This document shows, in pieces, positions 1-10,225 of a DNA stretch of 64,000 nt. Position 1 is the stretch's first letter. The number at the start of each line of letters is the position of its first letter. The notes under the pieces were generated by a model. It had not been told where the DNA came from, searched no databases, and saw only the letters and a list, made by a program, of their open reading frames with translations. This DNA comes from Oreocharis arfaki (lineage: Eukaryota; Chordata; Aves; Passeriformes; Paramythiidae), in the NCBI GenBank assembly GCA_013398015.1, contig VZRR01004550.1:382215-446214 (forward strand), read 5' to 3'. The position numbers were made by a program, and so were the translations under genes.

Positions 1-86
1 TGTTCTTTTTGCTCCGATCCCTTTTTAAAATTTATCCGAAAAGTTTCGATTTCGTGTCCTTCCAGCCTCTCCCCCCCCTCCCAGCN
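1..86. other. Unplaced sequence and single-N gap before GSC exon 1
   Basis: Base 86 is N. Goosecoid coding sequence reads cleanly from base 89 onward, but bases 1-85 do not continue it upstream in any frame: the short conserved N-terminal repressor motif expected there (FSIDNIL-like) is absent, and the stretch is a pyrimidine-rich run ending in C/T tracts. The simplest reading is a collapsed assembly gap or misjoin in a GC-rich first exon. Bases 1-85 could be 5' flank, 5' UTR or unrelated sequence. This is inference from the break in homology. Confidence 0.6.
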
Positions 87-88
87 TC

Positions 89-1322
89 TACGGCAGCGCC
101 TCCGACTACGGCGGATTTTACTCCCGGGCGGTGGCTCCCGCCTCCGCGCTGCCGCCAGCCGTCACTGGATCTCGGCTCGGCTACAACAACTACTACTACG
201 GGCAGCTGCATGTGCCGGCGTCCCCCCTGGGCCCTTCGTGCTGCGGGGCCGTGCCGCCCCTGGGCGCCCAGCAGTGTTCCTGCGTCCCACCCGCAGGTAA
301 GGCGGCCCCGCGTGGGACGGGGCGGACGGGCTCCCTTTGTTCCCGCAGTCGCGGGGCCGGAGGGGTTGGCGGGGAGCTGGCGGCCCGCAGGAGCGCGGGT
401 GGGCGGCAGGAGGGGGCTTCTTCGGGACGGGACGGAACGGAACGGGGGTGGGGGGAAGCAGTGATCTCATGCAAAGCCTATCGTCGACTCGTCTGTCTGT
501 CCGTAGGTTACGAGGGCACTGGGTCAGTCCTGATGTCCCCTGTTCCCCATCAGATGTTGCCCTACATGAACATGGGCACTTTGTCCCGGACGGAGCTGCA
601 GTTACTGAACCAGCTGCACTGCAGGCGAAAAAGAAGGCACCGGACTATCTTCACTGACGAGCAGCTGGAAGCGCTGGAAAACCTCTTCCAGGAAACGAAA
701 TACCCAGACGTAGGCACCAGGGAACAGCTGGCCAGAAGGGTGCACTTAAGAGAGGAAAAAGTGGAGGTACTTTGCTTTCTTCTTCCTTCTTCAGCCCTCT
801 CCCAGTCGCACCCAAACGCGCTCGAAACGGATGTATCGTTGTGCGGCCCCAGCCCGGCTCGGCCAGCGGAGGGAGAGCGACCGCTTTGCGGGGGCAGAGG
901 GAAAGTTTTTTATTATTTCCAAGTGCCCTTCCTTGGGCCGGCCGGCCGAGCTTGTCACAGGGCTGTGAGCGATTGTCGGGAGGCGGCTGTGTCTCCTGAA
1001 GGAGCCCGGCCGGTCCCACCAGAGCGGCTGCTTCCCCCGCCTCCCTCCCTCCGTCCGAGCGCGGCCGCCGCACACCGACCCCGGCAGAGCTCCTGCAAGG
1101 CTGAGGTCACACTGCGGGTCTGCATATTTTTTTTTTCCCCACTAATAATTTAATTTCTTAACGTAACAGGTTTGGTTCAAAAACCGCCGGGCCAAGTGGA
1201 GGAGGCAAAAGCGATCGTCTTCGGAGGAATCAGAAAATGCACAAAAGTGGAATAAAGCGTCTAAAACGTCACCGGAGAAGAGACAAGAGGACGGGAAAAG
1301 TGACTTGGACTCTGACAGCTGA
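89..1322 (+). CDS. GSC: Homeobox protein goosecoid, three exons, 5' end missing
   Basis: Goosecoid is a nuclear paired-like homeodomain transcription factor, mainly a repressor, of the gastrula organizer (Hensen's node in birds) and later head and neck-crest tissue. Coding exons are 89-296, 507-766 and 1170-1322; joined they give about 206 residues ending at TGA 1320-1322. Introns are GT-AG, with phase 1 at the first junction (split Gly) and phase 0 at the second. The homeodomain covers about residues 111-170 of the visible fragment, begins KRRHRTIFTDEQLEALENLF, and contains WFKNRRAKWRRQ, so position 50 is Lys (TAATCC-type DNA preference). Intron 2 cuts it between Glu46 and Val47. The tail is acidic and serine-rich and ends DLDSDS. 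About 40 N-terminal residues, including the Groucho-binding eh1 motif, are lost at the N of base 86; family length is about 245-257. The Lys50 class, intron position and flanking residues separate it from OTX, PITX and GSC2. Confidence 0.96.
297..506 (+). other. GSC: GSC intron 1 (210 bp)
   Basis: The donor is GCAG|GTAAGG at 297 and the acceptor is CCGTAG|GT ending at 506. The intron is very GC-rich with a purine-rich second half. It interrupts a glycine codon (G from exon 1, GT from exon 2). Long apparent ORFs crossing it exist only because GC-rich DNA has few stops. Confidence 0.93.
767..1169 (+). other. GSC: GSC intron 2 (403 bp), inside the homeobox
   Basis: The donor is GAG|GTACTT at 767. 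The acceptor is GTAACAG|GTTTGG ending at 1169, preceded by a T tract (about 1125-1137) and branch-like CTAAT and CTTAAC motifs. The intron lies in phase 0 between homeodomain residues 46 and 47, the position used in goosecoid and many paired-like homeobox genes. No other gene is visible in it. Confidence 0.94.
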
Positions 1323-1490
1323 TACTTTTAAGTGGGGGGGACATTTCCCGTGGACTATCGGATACGCTCCAGAGGATGCTACTAATCTTGCACAAGATCT
1401 GCCTTGTTGGAGGGGGAAAATATCTGTATATAATGTACAATGCCCCGAGCCGATTCCGTGTAAATAAAATGTGTTGCGGAGGTGTTGCAC
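1323..1490 (+). terminator. GSC: GSC 3' UTR and polyadenylation signal
   Basis: After the stop codon a short 3' UTR leads to a canonical AATAAA at 1463-1468, followed by a GT-rich stretch (about 1470-1490) of the kind that binds cleavage-stimulation factor. Cleavage is expected around 1480-1490, giving a 3' UTR of about 160 bp. Further AATAAA-like sequences lie near 2105, so a longer form is possible but unproven. Confidence 0.8.
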
Positions 1491-4400
1491 AGGTAGACGG
1501 CGGCGTGTTTGCTCACCCTGCGCCGCGGGGAGAGGGAGAGGAGGGAGACGGGAGCAGGGAGCGATGGTGCCCAGCTCCCCGGGGAGCCGGGCCGGCCTGG
1601 CCGGCTCAGTTCCGTGTTCGGCCGTGCGGTATCACGCAGTGCGAAAGCGGCGGAGGGCAGCCCTGGCAGCCGGCCCCGCTCGCCGCAGGCCGGGCAGCGA
1701 TGGCGGATCTTGCACCCAGAGGGAAACAGCCGAGGCGCGGCCAGGCCGATCCCGACAGGAACAGCCCGGTACGAACCCGAGACGGCCGGGAGCGAACCCC
1801 GCCGCTCCTCCCGGGGCTCCCCGGCCCAGTTCGCGCGGCCGCGGCCCGAGCGCTTCTCCCCTCCGGGAGCGCTGCGGCTCCCCCCGCCCGCTGCTCCCCC
1901 CGCCGCGGCCCAGCCCGCCGGCCACGATGCCCTTGGGAAACACTTGCAGGCGAAGCAAACCTGGCCTCGCACTTGTTACTCCGTCCCGTCTCCCTGCGCT
2001 TTCCCCTATCTCCCTGCGGGTGTGCCTTGTTGAGTTTCCAAAGCGGTTGTCTTTGACCCTCGTTTAGAAAAGTAATTTCTCTTCAGAGGTGTTTAAAGTT
2101 GCTGTTAATAAATCTTAGACATTATCAGATGAATTATACGTAAGGGGAGTGTACGAGCGTTTGTGTGCTGCTTTTTTGGGGTGTTTCAGAGGAAGTTGCC
2201 AATGGAAGTTTTCTCCCCTTTGAGGCAGCATCTTTGCAATTACAAAAGCAGTGACAGCCTGATCTCGTTTTACTCTTCTCTCTACGAGGCCCTTGTAGTA
2301 GAGACGTCTATTCCTCCTTTAAAATTAATGTTCATTTTCCTTTTGCTTTTTTTGCTGTGAGTCTCCAGCTCAGAGCTTGTCATTTCAGAGAGGAGCCTCT
2401 GTGGTTTCCCCATGGTATTTGGTTTAGGAAGGCCCTTTTCTCTCCTTGTCTAAAGAACTGTCCATAAAGTAAAAACAAATAACCTGAAGGTGTAAAGCCA
2501 TTCCAGATCTCTGGCTGGAAATCTTCATGCTGTGCCTTTCATTCGAAGTGGTAGGGAGGTGATTTTTACTTAATTATGGCCAGTGCCTAAACTCACCTGT
2601 GTCTATCCAGCTCAACTAGTTTACACAAATCGATTTTTACAAATGTGCTCACCATAACTTCCAGTGACACTAGAAAGGGTCAAATGTTGTGTTGCTTGTC
2701 CTTGTGCTTTTTCCTGGCTTTTGTGATATATCCAGCTTTTTATGGGTGTTGTGACATGGTGCATAGTGCAGGTGCGTTAGAGCCAGTCTTAGTACCTGTC
2801 TGCTCGGATAACTTCTAAATGTTAATGTTTCCACACAGATGTGGTATCTCTTTCTGAGCAACCTCTCACTATATCAAGATGCAGGAACAGCTTCTGTGGA
2901 AGAAGAAAATTCAGTATGGTTTTGTGTGAGCCAGTCCTTTAGGGGGCTAACAGTTTCATAGCTACCACTCTCTCGAGAAGAAATTTAGCCTCTTGCTCCT
3001 CAGTGCAACAGAGGAAGAAGGGTAAAAGCAAATGGATTCTTCTTCTTGGATACGTGTGATGGTTTGGTTATATGGAACTATTACATTTTAGAGATACTAC
3101 CCTATTCCTGGGGATGCATATTGGACCTTTGTAAATGATATTGAATTACAACACCACAGCACTAAAAATTAGTTTTCAAATTACTGAAAATGAGATTTGA
3201 AAAGAAGCGTTTTGTTATGTTATATGCAGGAAGTCTCACTGAGTGGATTTTTAATGTCATCACCTCTGTATTTAGTCGCTGTTAGGTTTTAAATTGCATA
3301 CTTAGTTTGCAGATAAAAGCCAGGTCTAAGGATAATGTTGCTGAAGATTTGCAAATGCTTATATATTTGTGTTACTTCCATGGGTAAATATCCTTACTGC
3401 CACAATAGGAGCTTGGTAATGTTTTGTTTTGTTTTGCATTTTTTTTTTGTGGGGTGGTAATTTTGGAAGTCACTATTAAGGATTTTAGCTTGCATAGTTG
3501 TATGTGGGAGTTAAACTGGATCTGGGTTTTTAAGAAGAGGGCTTTAAAAACATTTTTTGATTACCAATAGGAATTACTTGAGGCTGCAGTACGTATCTTT
3601 AAAGATACTTAACTTTCCCAATGGGAGCAAGGTGCTTGAGAACCATGGAAGCTCCAGGTTCCATGGAGTGGAACATGCCAGTTTATGGATTTATTGAGAA
3701 TTGTTTGTTTTGTGGAAGCATGGGATGTGACGTAAGAATCATAACTTTGTATTTCAAAACACAATTTCTATCCATGGAGTTGTGATGAAGTCACCACTGA
3801 TTTCTTTAAAATCACATTGTACCTTTGTGTGTATTAATTTCTGAGTTTCCTATAAACTCTTGATTACCATAAACTTGATCTTGCAGTCACAGTTATCTAT
3901 TGTTATTACTACATGTAGGTGTAGACCTAGTGAAGTTAATAATACCACTTTAAAATCTAATTGAAAAGCAGTTTTAATTTTGACCTAAAGGCTTAACCGT
4001 ACTTACTAAAAATGGTGTTTGTGCCATTAATAGGAGTAGCTGTCTCATTCTTTTTCTCACTGGTGTTTGTTGAAAACCTAAAGGTTTCATTCTACCTTTT
4101 TAGCCTACAAAATCAGATTCTGTGCAATATGGAAGTCTGATAGCACAAAAGTAGTGAGAAGATTGCATGAAAAGGATCATGGAAGTTAAAAACTAAATTA
4201 TTGAAAACATGAGGGTGATTGTAATAGGAAGATCTCTCATTCACTTTTGCTGTTTTGTTGGGATATTCCATCTCTAGATCTCTATCTGGATTTTTATTTT
4301 AGGAGAATTCCGACATGCCAAAATGCAAATGCCACGTAGCAGCTTTCATTATTTTCTCTTTCTGTTCATGCTGTAGGAACAAGGCAAAGCAAGGGACCTG

Positions 4401-5731
4401 AATATGTGCTATGTTCCAGCAGGTCCAGTTCTAACAAAGGAGCTTTGAAAGGCTTGTTTGTAGTTCTGTTTGTTAACACTTGCCTAAAAGGGAGACGAAA
4501 AGAGAATTTTTAAAAAAAATTATTTGGTTGGTTTGTTTTGTCTGTATCTCATCCACTCCAACTTACCACCCTGTACCTTGGGCAAACACGTTATCAGAAG
4601 ACTGGATAGGGCTGAAATGTGTTGTGCTGTTCATGGTATTGAGGTACTGTCTGGATTCTACAATTTGAGTTCAGCTTCTTGCTGTCTTACTGATTCTCTA
4701 TGAAATGTTGGACTTCTTTCTTTCTGAGTTTCTGTCTGTAGAAGGAATAATATTCCTTTCAGATCTCACAAGGGATTTAGGTTGAGTGGGGGATTATAAG
4801 AAGAAATGTAAGCTACTTTGGAGGTTCACCGCTGTAGTGCAGACTTATTCCAGATAATGCTATGCATTATAGGAGTAATAACTAAATAATTATACAAAAG
4901 GAGCATACACCAAATAAATCTCCCTGACACCAAGCTGGCTTACATTACAAAATTCTATTGCAAGGGAGAGGCAGGGAGAGCAATGTGTAGCTGGGGTCCA
5001 GTGCAGAAGTTTTCTCCTTTATAGAGGCAGACTTAGTAATCTGATGTGCTATCTTCATTGTGCCGTCTGCATTTAGATTGAAAAAAATTATCTTTCTATT
5101 AATACTCTATTTACCATACTTATTTCTGTAGTTCTTGTTTTAATGAGTAATGCTGGAAAGTGGAGGTCAGAATTTTTTTTGCTTGACATGAAATGATTTA
5201 TTATCAGCTGAGAATCCGGACTTTTTTTGCTTTTCAGTTTTGCTAATACTTCAGTGAACTGTTTTTGAGCTTTACTATAATGGGATCCTGGGAATATAAA
5301 CCATGCAAACCCTTTCTTACACGTGACTTGTGAAGCAAACATTTGGATTAGTGGAAGTTGTAAAAAAATGCAACATTAAGGTGAGTTCATATTTTTTGTG
5401 CTCCGTCTGCATTTATTGGTTCTCTGGGGTTAAACACCATGGAGCGTAAAGGAACAAAAACCTAAAGAGTTTTTGTTTTGTGTTTTAGCCCCCTAGGGTT
5501 TCAATCCATTTATACTTTATGCTTTCCTACTTCAGAGACCTGGTGAGCCTGGACTCAGCCTAGACAGAGATGTTTAGTCAAATTACCCTGTTTTTCTGGA
5601 GCTGCCACTTACACAGATTTGGTTGGAGTCTGTTACACAAAAGTAACAATTATAGCTGCAAGGTATTGGATTGTAGGAAATTAATGCAACTTTAAAGTGG
5701 CATATCTCTGTAAAGTATTTGACAACTTTAA

Positions 5732-5789
5732 ATACAGAAACCTGTATCTGGAGAATTCAGATACAGAAACCCAAATCTGGAGAATTCAA
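5732..5789 (+). repeat. Imperfect tandem duplication, 2 x 29 bp
   Basis: Two adjacent 29-bp units (5732-5760 and 5761-5789) share ATACAGAAACC and ATCTGGAGAATTCA and match at about 25 of 29 positions. This is a small local tandem duplication with no coding potential. Confidence 0.85.
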
Positions 5790-6232
5790 ATTTAAAATCA
5801 GAACAAGGAATCAGACATCTTATACTTTTGTATTCAGGATAGAGTAGATGTCTGCAGACAGAGACTATATCCCTCAGGACATAAGGCAAAACTTAAGGCA
5901 CAACTAAATACAACAATAATGGAGCAGAAGAATGGCCAAGAAACTTGTTATAGCTTAGAATTATCTACAGCTGAATGTTGAAAGTTACTTCCCCCTGTCT
6001 TCTAAATGATGTCTGAATACCAGTGTTTACATATCTTTTCTACTCCTTGTCCAGATGAAGACGTCAGCTTACCTTGGAGATCTGGAGCTTATACCTCCAA
6101 ACACATCAAACACATGTGCAAGCCTAGAAGTTATAATCATTCCTTTGCATTATATCCAGGAAAAGAGCCTTCCCCCATAACACTAAGCACTGAAATCCCA
6201 CCGGTTTGTCTTTATTTGTTTGTATAAGTACA

Positions 6233-6248
6233 ACACCACCACCACCAC
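6233..6248 (+). repeat. (ACC)n microsatellite
   Basis: A run of five perfect ACC triplets is visible, followed by a poly-T/TTTG-rich stretch. Confidence 0.85.
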
Positions 6249-6813
6249 AACTTTTTTCTTTTTGTTTGTTTTTAATGCCTGTCTTTGAGGGAATTTATTC
6301 AATGTTTACTACCCAGTGACTGCAGAGTGCTTTCTTAACAGCATGTGTTGGGTTTTCACCTTCACCATACCACAGAAAAATAGACAATTTTGGTGAACTG
6401 TAGCCGCCTTACTCAGGATTCAACCATCTCCTTCAACAGGCTGCCTGCAGGGCTTTTTCTCCTCTTGCTGTCTGGGGTGGGTGCACCTGTGGGCATGGCA
6501 GGCTTGGTATGTACTTTTCCTGGAAAAAAAAGCTCAAGGAAAGGGGAACCAGATTCTGATGGTGTCAGTCCAGTGATTTGGTTTGTAAGGAAGCATCATA
6601 GACCACTGGATCTGTGCTGCAAACTGCAGTGCTGGAATGAGCTGCTGAGCACAAGGACGAGAATATCTGAAGCTGGCATCTCTCTTGACTCAAAGGTGTT
6701 ATGAATGTAGAACCTGAGCATAACTGTATTTATTTCCTTATTTGGGGATTTTGGCAAACTATCAAAGAGCTTAGCTGTGAATTTTCAGAGTGATCCTGAG
6801 GTGGGAAACTACT

Positions 6814-6890
6814 GTTGCTCCATTTTGCTGTTGAAGTGCTGGGGTACATCTTTCTCAGGGGGACACGCAAGAAGTCTTTGGCACAGTATG
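6814..6890 (-). mobile_element. MIR-like SINE remnant
   Basis: Read on the plus strand it runs CCATTTTGCTG...GGGGTACATC...GGACACGCAAGAAGTC. This follows the reverse complement of the MIR core and 3' part (CCCATTTTACAGATGGG, AAGTGACTTGCCCAAGGTCACACA...AAGTC). It is highly diverged, as expected for an ancient amniote SINE. The assignment is by eye. Confidence 0.5.
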
Positions 6891-9800
6891 AGGAAGCAGA
6901 AGTGATGAAATTTTTTCACTGGTGGATTTTAATGCCATCACCATGTTTTCCTGTTATCCTGCTGGAAATTTGACTTTTTCTGGTGAAAATAAGGCCTTAA
7001 TGGTTGATGTAATTGTATATATAATTTAACTTGGTTCATAAACAAATGACATGTATTTTTGCCATGTCCACAAAACAAAATTAAAGGCTAAATTAATGGA
7101 AGGTGAGTGAATAAAGGGACAATATGGTTTGGGTGTATGAAAGACGTATTTTTAAAAGCCACAAAATCAGAGACCTAATCTACTATATTTGCACACCCAA
7201 AAACTCTTGCTGAGTGCTGCATGTGCAAGGAATGCAGTGCCAGCAGAGAGCAAGTAACTTTCTTTGGAAATAGAAATGGAAAAGAGTTCTTTTTATGCCA
7301 AATTTTACCCCATAGTGGATAATTACAGCCAAGTTGTAAACCCCTTAAAAGCAATAAGGCACCAGTATAATGAAACACATAACTGAAATTTACTGTACTT
7401 GTGTAGATTGCAAGCTTACTTTTGAATATTTAGTGTTCAACTTCTTAAATCTGTAGTGTTCACAGAGGGCTTATAAGTGCTAGAATTTTGATTAACTGTC
7501 TCAAATAAACTACTGATATTGTTATCACTATAAATCTCCCTAACCTAAGAACCTCAAGCAGGCTGATATTTTCTGTGGAAACTGTAATGATTTAGAAGGG
7601 CATGAACCCAGCATCCTTTATTTGGAGCTTCCTGTCATTATATAGAAAGTCTCAGGCTTCATTTACATCAGTTATTAGGTCTTATTTGTTTAATATTACT
7701 TTTTCATTGGTTTTATACTGTGTTTATCATGTACATTTTTAGAACATACTGTATTTTTTCTTTCAGTTTGCCCTAATGCTATAGAGACAGCTCTCCACAA
7801 TGAAACCAACTCACCTGAGACTCCTTTAGCCGGGTTGAAAGGATGATGTGGGAGCCTGACCCAAAACCTTCATGAATTAATGAGAAACTTTCTTCTAGAG
7901 CTGGTAATATTTCCCACTGACATCAATGGATGGGGTTACTTTGCAAGGTGATCAATGAAGAGAGGGCATTAATACCTGGTCAAAAGGGCCAGTGATTACG
8001 GGACAGAACCATGCAGGAAGGGATCATTAGTAAATCCAGGGGAGCTTTCTGTCCTTAAAATTCTCTAATTGGCCTGCTCTGATTTGTTCAGCTAGAGTGG
8101 TCCTTCCCATCTTGGTACAGGTGCAGTTTTAATGGTAGAAATACGTTTCTGTCACTGAAGTCACTGCAGTTAGTACTGTTGTTGATAGAATAAGCTTACC
8201 AGTGCATTTGGATTCATGTTATAAGTTTTAATGAGATGCCTTTTAAGGTAAAAACCATCTACACTTAAGTAATTACACTAATACAACGGTCTTTAAATGA
8301 GCAGTAATATTGTTGGCACGCATTTCCTTGACATAGAAGTAGGTGTTTTCCAAGCAGTGAGGCTTGACTAGGGACAACATTAGACTCTCAGAACCTGCGT
8401 GAAGCTTATCTCCTCCAGCGTAAAGGCAAGATAAAAGTTTATTGATACCTATCATTCTTGGCCTTAAAGAAACATCTGATTTACCAAATGTTTAAGAAAA
8501 CCCAGAACAGTGTTCCTGAATTGCAAAGCAGCTGTGTTTTTCTCTGCTCATGTATTCATTGGCACAGCTGCTTCAGATATCCGGGCATCTAAATTATTCT
8601 GACATCAGAAAAAAACCACTGAAACAGGGACTGATTATGGCCATATTGCTTATGATGGTTTAATGCTTTGGCTGACTGATCACTGGGAAAACTGTTCAGT
8701 CACCAGGCACGCTGCAGTTAAGAGGTAAGTAGAATTCATGTTGAGCGCTAAGACCTAGGACATTAGGTGCTCTGGAGTCATTCTTTCTAATATCAGTCTC
8801 TTTGAAGTCGCTGTCTTAGGAGTAGGAGCAGTTTCCATTTCAACTTCACAGTCTTTTTGGTTGCATGCTGAAAATTTTGGTATTGGCTAGATGGATCTCA
8901 GATGACTACAAAAGTCAAAGAAAAAATGAAAAGATAATGTTAATTTGATGTTTAAAATAGTCTCAAAAGTCTATTAATTTGCATCTTTCAAATTTCTGCA
9001 CATTTTTGCTGTTCTTCTCTCAATTTCCAGTCTAGGTTCTCTTAAAAACCACTGGACATTTTAGTAATTCTTGGGTACTTTAGAGCCAGTCTATTGATAC
9101 CAATAAATTTAATTTTTTTTTTAAATCACTTTTCGATCAGCACAGAGTAGAAACACTGCCATCATAGAAAAGTATCTGAGAACATTTTTGGAGGAGGAAA
9201 ATCTAGGAAGTATAGTCTAATCTTCACCTCTGGTAGATAATGTAAACTGGAATCAGTACTCTTCCAGTCTGTATTGTCAAGTGACTTTTGGCCCTGTATA
9301 AAGAAGAGAGAAGAGCGGGCAAGGGCCACCTCTTCCTACCTTTCCAAGTCAACACTAGATGTAAACTCAGTACATCTATCAGGGGCTGTGACTTGCTGAG
9401 AGGAATTGGCCCACAAGTATAGCCAATAACAGCTTTTCAGGGGTCTAGTTGAGGATTAAAACCAATTAGGGTTTGATTGAAATTATGCTTGTACAACTGA
9501 AATTTTAAGTTTGTTTTTTTTTAATACTATGAGATATCCTACATGTTTATTTTTGGAAAATGCCTTGAAAATCTTTGTTGTTTGTAGACCATCATATGTT
9601 TTTGTTTGGGTTTATTTATTTTTACAAATTCTTACTGGCAGTCCTTCCATTCTCTTTGCAGCATAAATTGTGAAGAGAAGAATTTAAACTTGTAAATAAC
9701 AAAAGCCTTCTGACCCATTTTAGAAACCCTAGTTCTTTCTTACGGCTCATGGTTGTGCATGTGAGATTCAAATGGTGGAGGTCCTTATGAGTGAGTCATC

Positions 9801-10094
9801 TTTGGTATGGAAGCATCCTTTGTGCAGAAAAAAACCTATGGGAGGTTATGCTATGGCTAGTGATGCATGACTTACAGATCGTACTTGCAAGGACTGAGGT
9901 CCTTCTTAACCGATTTCAACAGGTTTGAACCCATACATGGCAGGTACAAAGTGGAATCTATTAACAAGAATGAAGTGTTTAAAATACTCATGAGGCCCAG
10001 AGGATAGTGTTCCAGGCTGAAACCTCACTGAGATAGGTCAGCTAGAGACTGAAATGAAAAATACTGGTCATATTTTCAGCACCAGTTGAGAATG
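6891..10094. other. Gene-free DNA between two MIR remnants
   Basis: No gene is recognised and no open frame exceeds 70 codons. Around 7905-7960 the phrase CCCACTGACATCAATGGATG resembles an ancient archosaur/turtle interspersed repeat I cannot name. The rest looks like unique AT-rich sequence. Confidence 0.5.
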
Positions 10095-10225
10095 AGTAGC
10101 ATAGTTTAGTGGATAGTATGGGAGTAAGAGAAGAGAATTTATCTGTAGTTCTGCCATTGGAAACTCTGAATGCCTGTGTCTCAGCTGGGCTAGATACGTT
10201 TCCGTCTGTAAAATGGACACCATTC
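10095..10225 (+). mobile_element. MIR-like SINE remnant
   Basis: In plus orientation the landmarks follow MIR order: TAGTTTAGTGGATAG (A-box side), TAGTTCTGCCATTGG, GCCTGTGTCTCAG, then TTTCCGTCTGTAAAATGGA, close to the MIR signature TTTCCTCATCTGTAAAATGG. It is diverged and partly deleted. Confidence 0.65.

Larger units (their letters stand above)
100..1960. promoter_or_regulatory. CpG-rich island over GSC and 470 bp beyond it
   Basis: CpG dinucleotides and G+C are strongly elevated from the gap to about 1960, then drop sharply to the AT-rich background. The part within the gene is typical of developmental homeobox loci. The part from about 1490 to 1960 lies beyond the GSC poly(A) signal and is as CpG-dense as the exons. 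Long open frames on both strands there (for example 1382-1972 on the minus strand, 1471-2067 on the plus) have Arg/Pro/Ala/Gly-biased composition and resemble no protein; they follow from the low stop-codon density of GC-rich DNA. Confidence 0.75.
1961..6813. other. Gene-free AT-rich DNA 3' of GSC
   Basis: No gene is recognised; the longest open frame is 84 codons (5088-5342, minus). Small items seen: a CRE-like TGACGTAA at 3728-3735, an imperfect 29-bp tandem pair at 5732-5789, and an ACC trinucleotide run at 6233-6248. The lack of obvious interspersed repeats through 2.1-5.7 kb would suit unique regulatory DNA, but conservation cannot be judged here. Confidence 0.6.

Noticed and set aside
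131..1153. 340-codon plus-strand open frame
   Set aside because: It is GSC exon sequence read through introns 1 and 2; GT-AG splice sites and homeodomain continuity show that the spliced model is right.
1382..2067. Several long frames on both strands just after GSC
   Set aside because: Arg/Pro/Gly/Ala-biased translation of a CpG island where stops are rare; no motif, and both strands are open at once.
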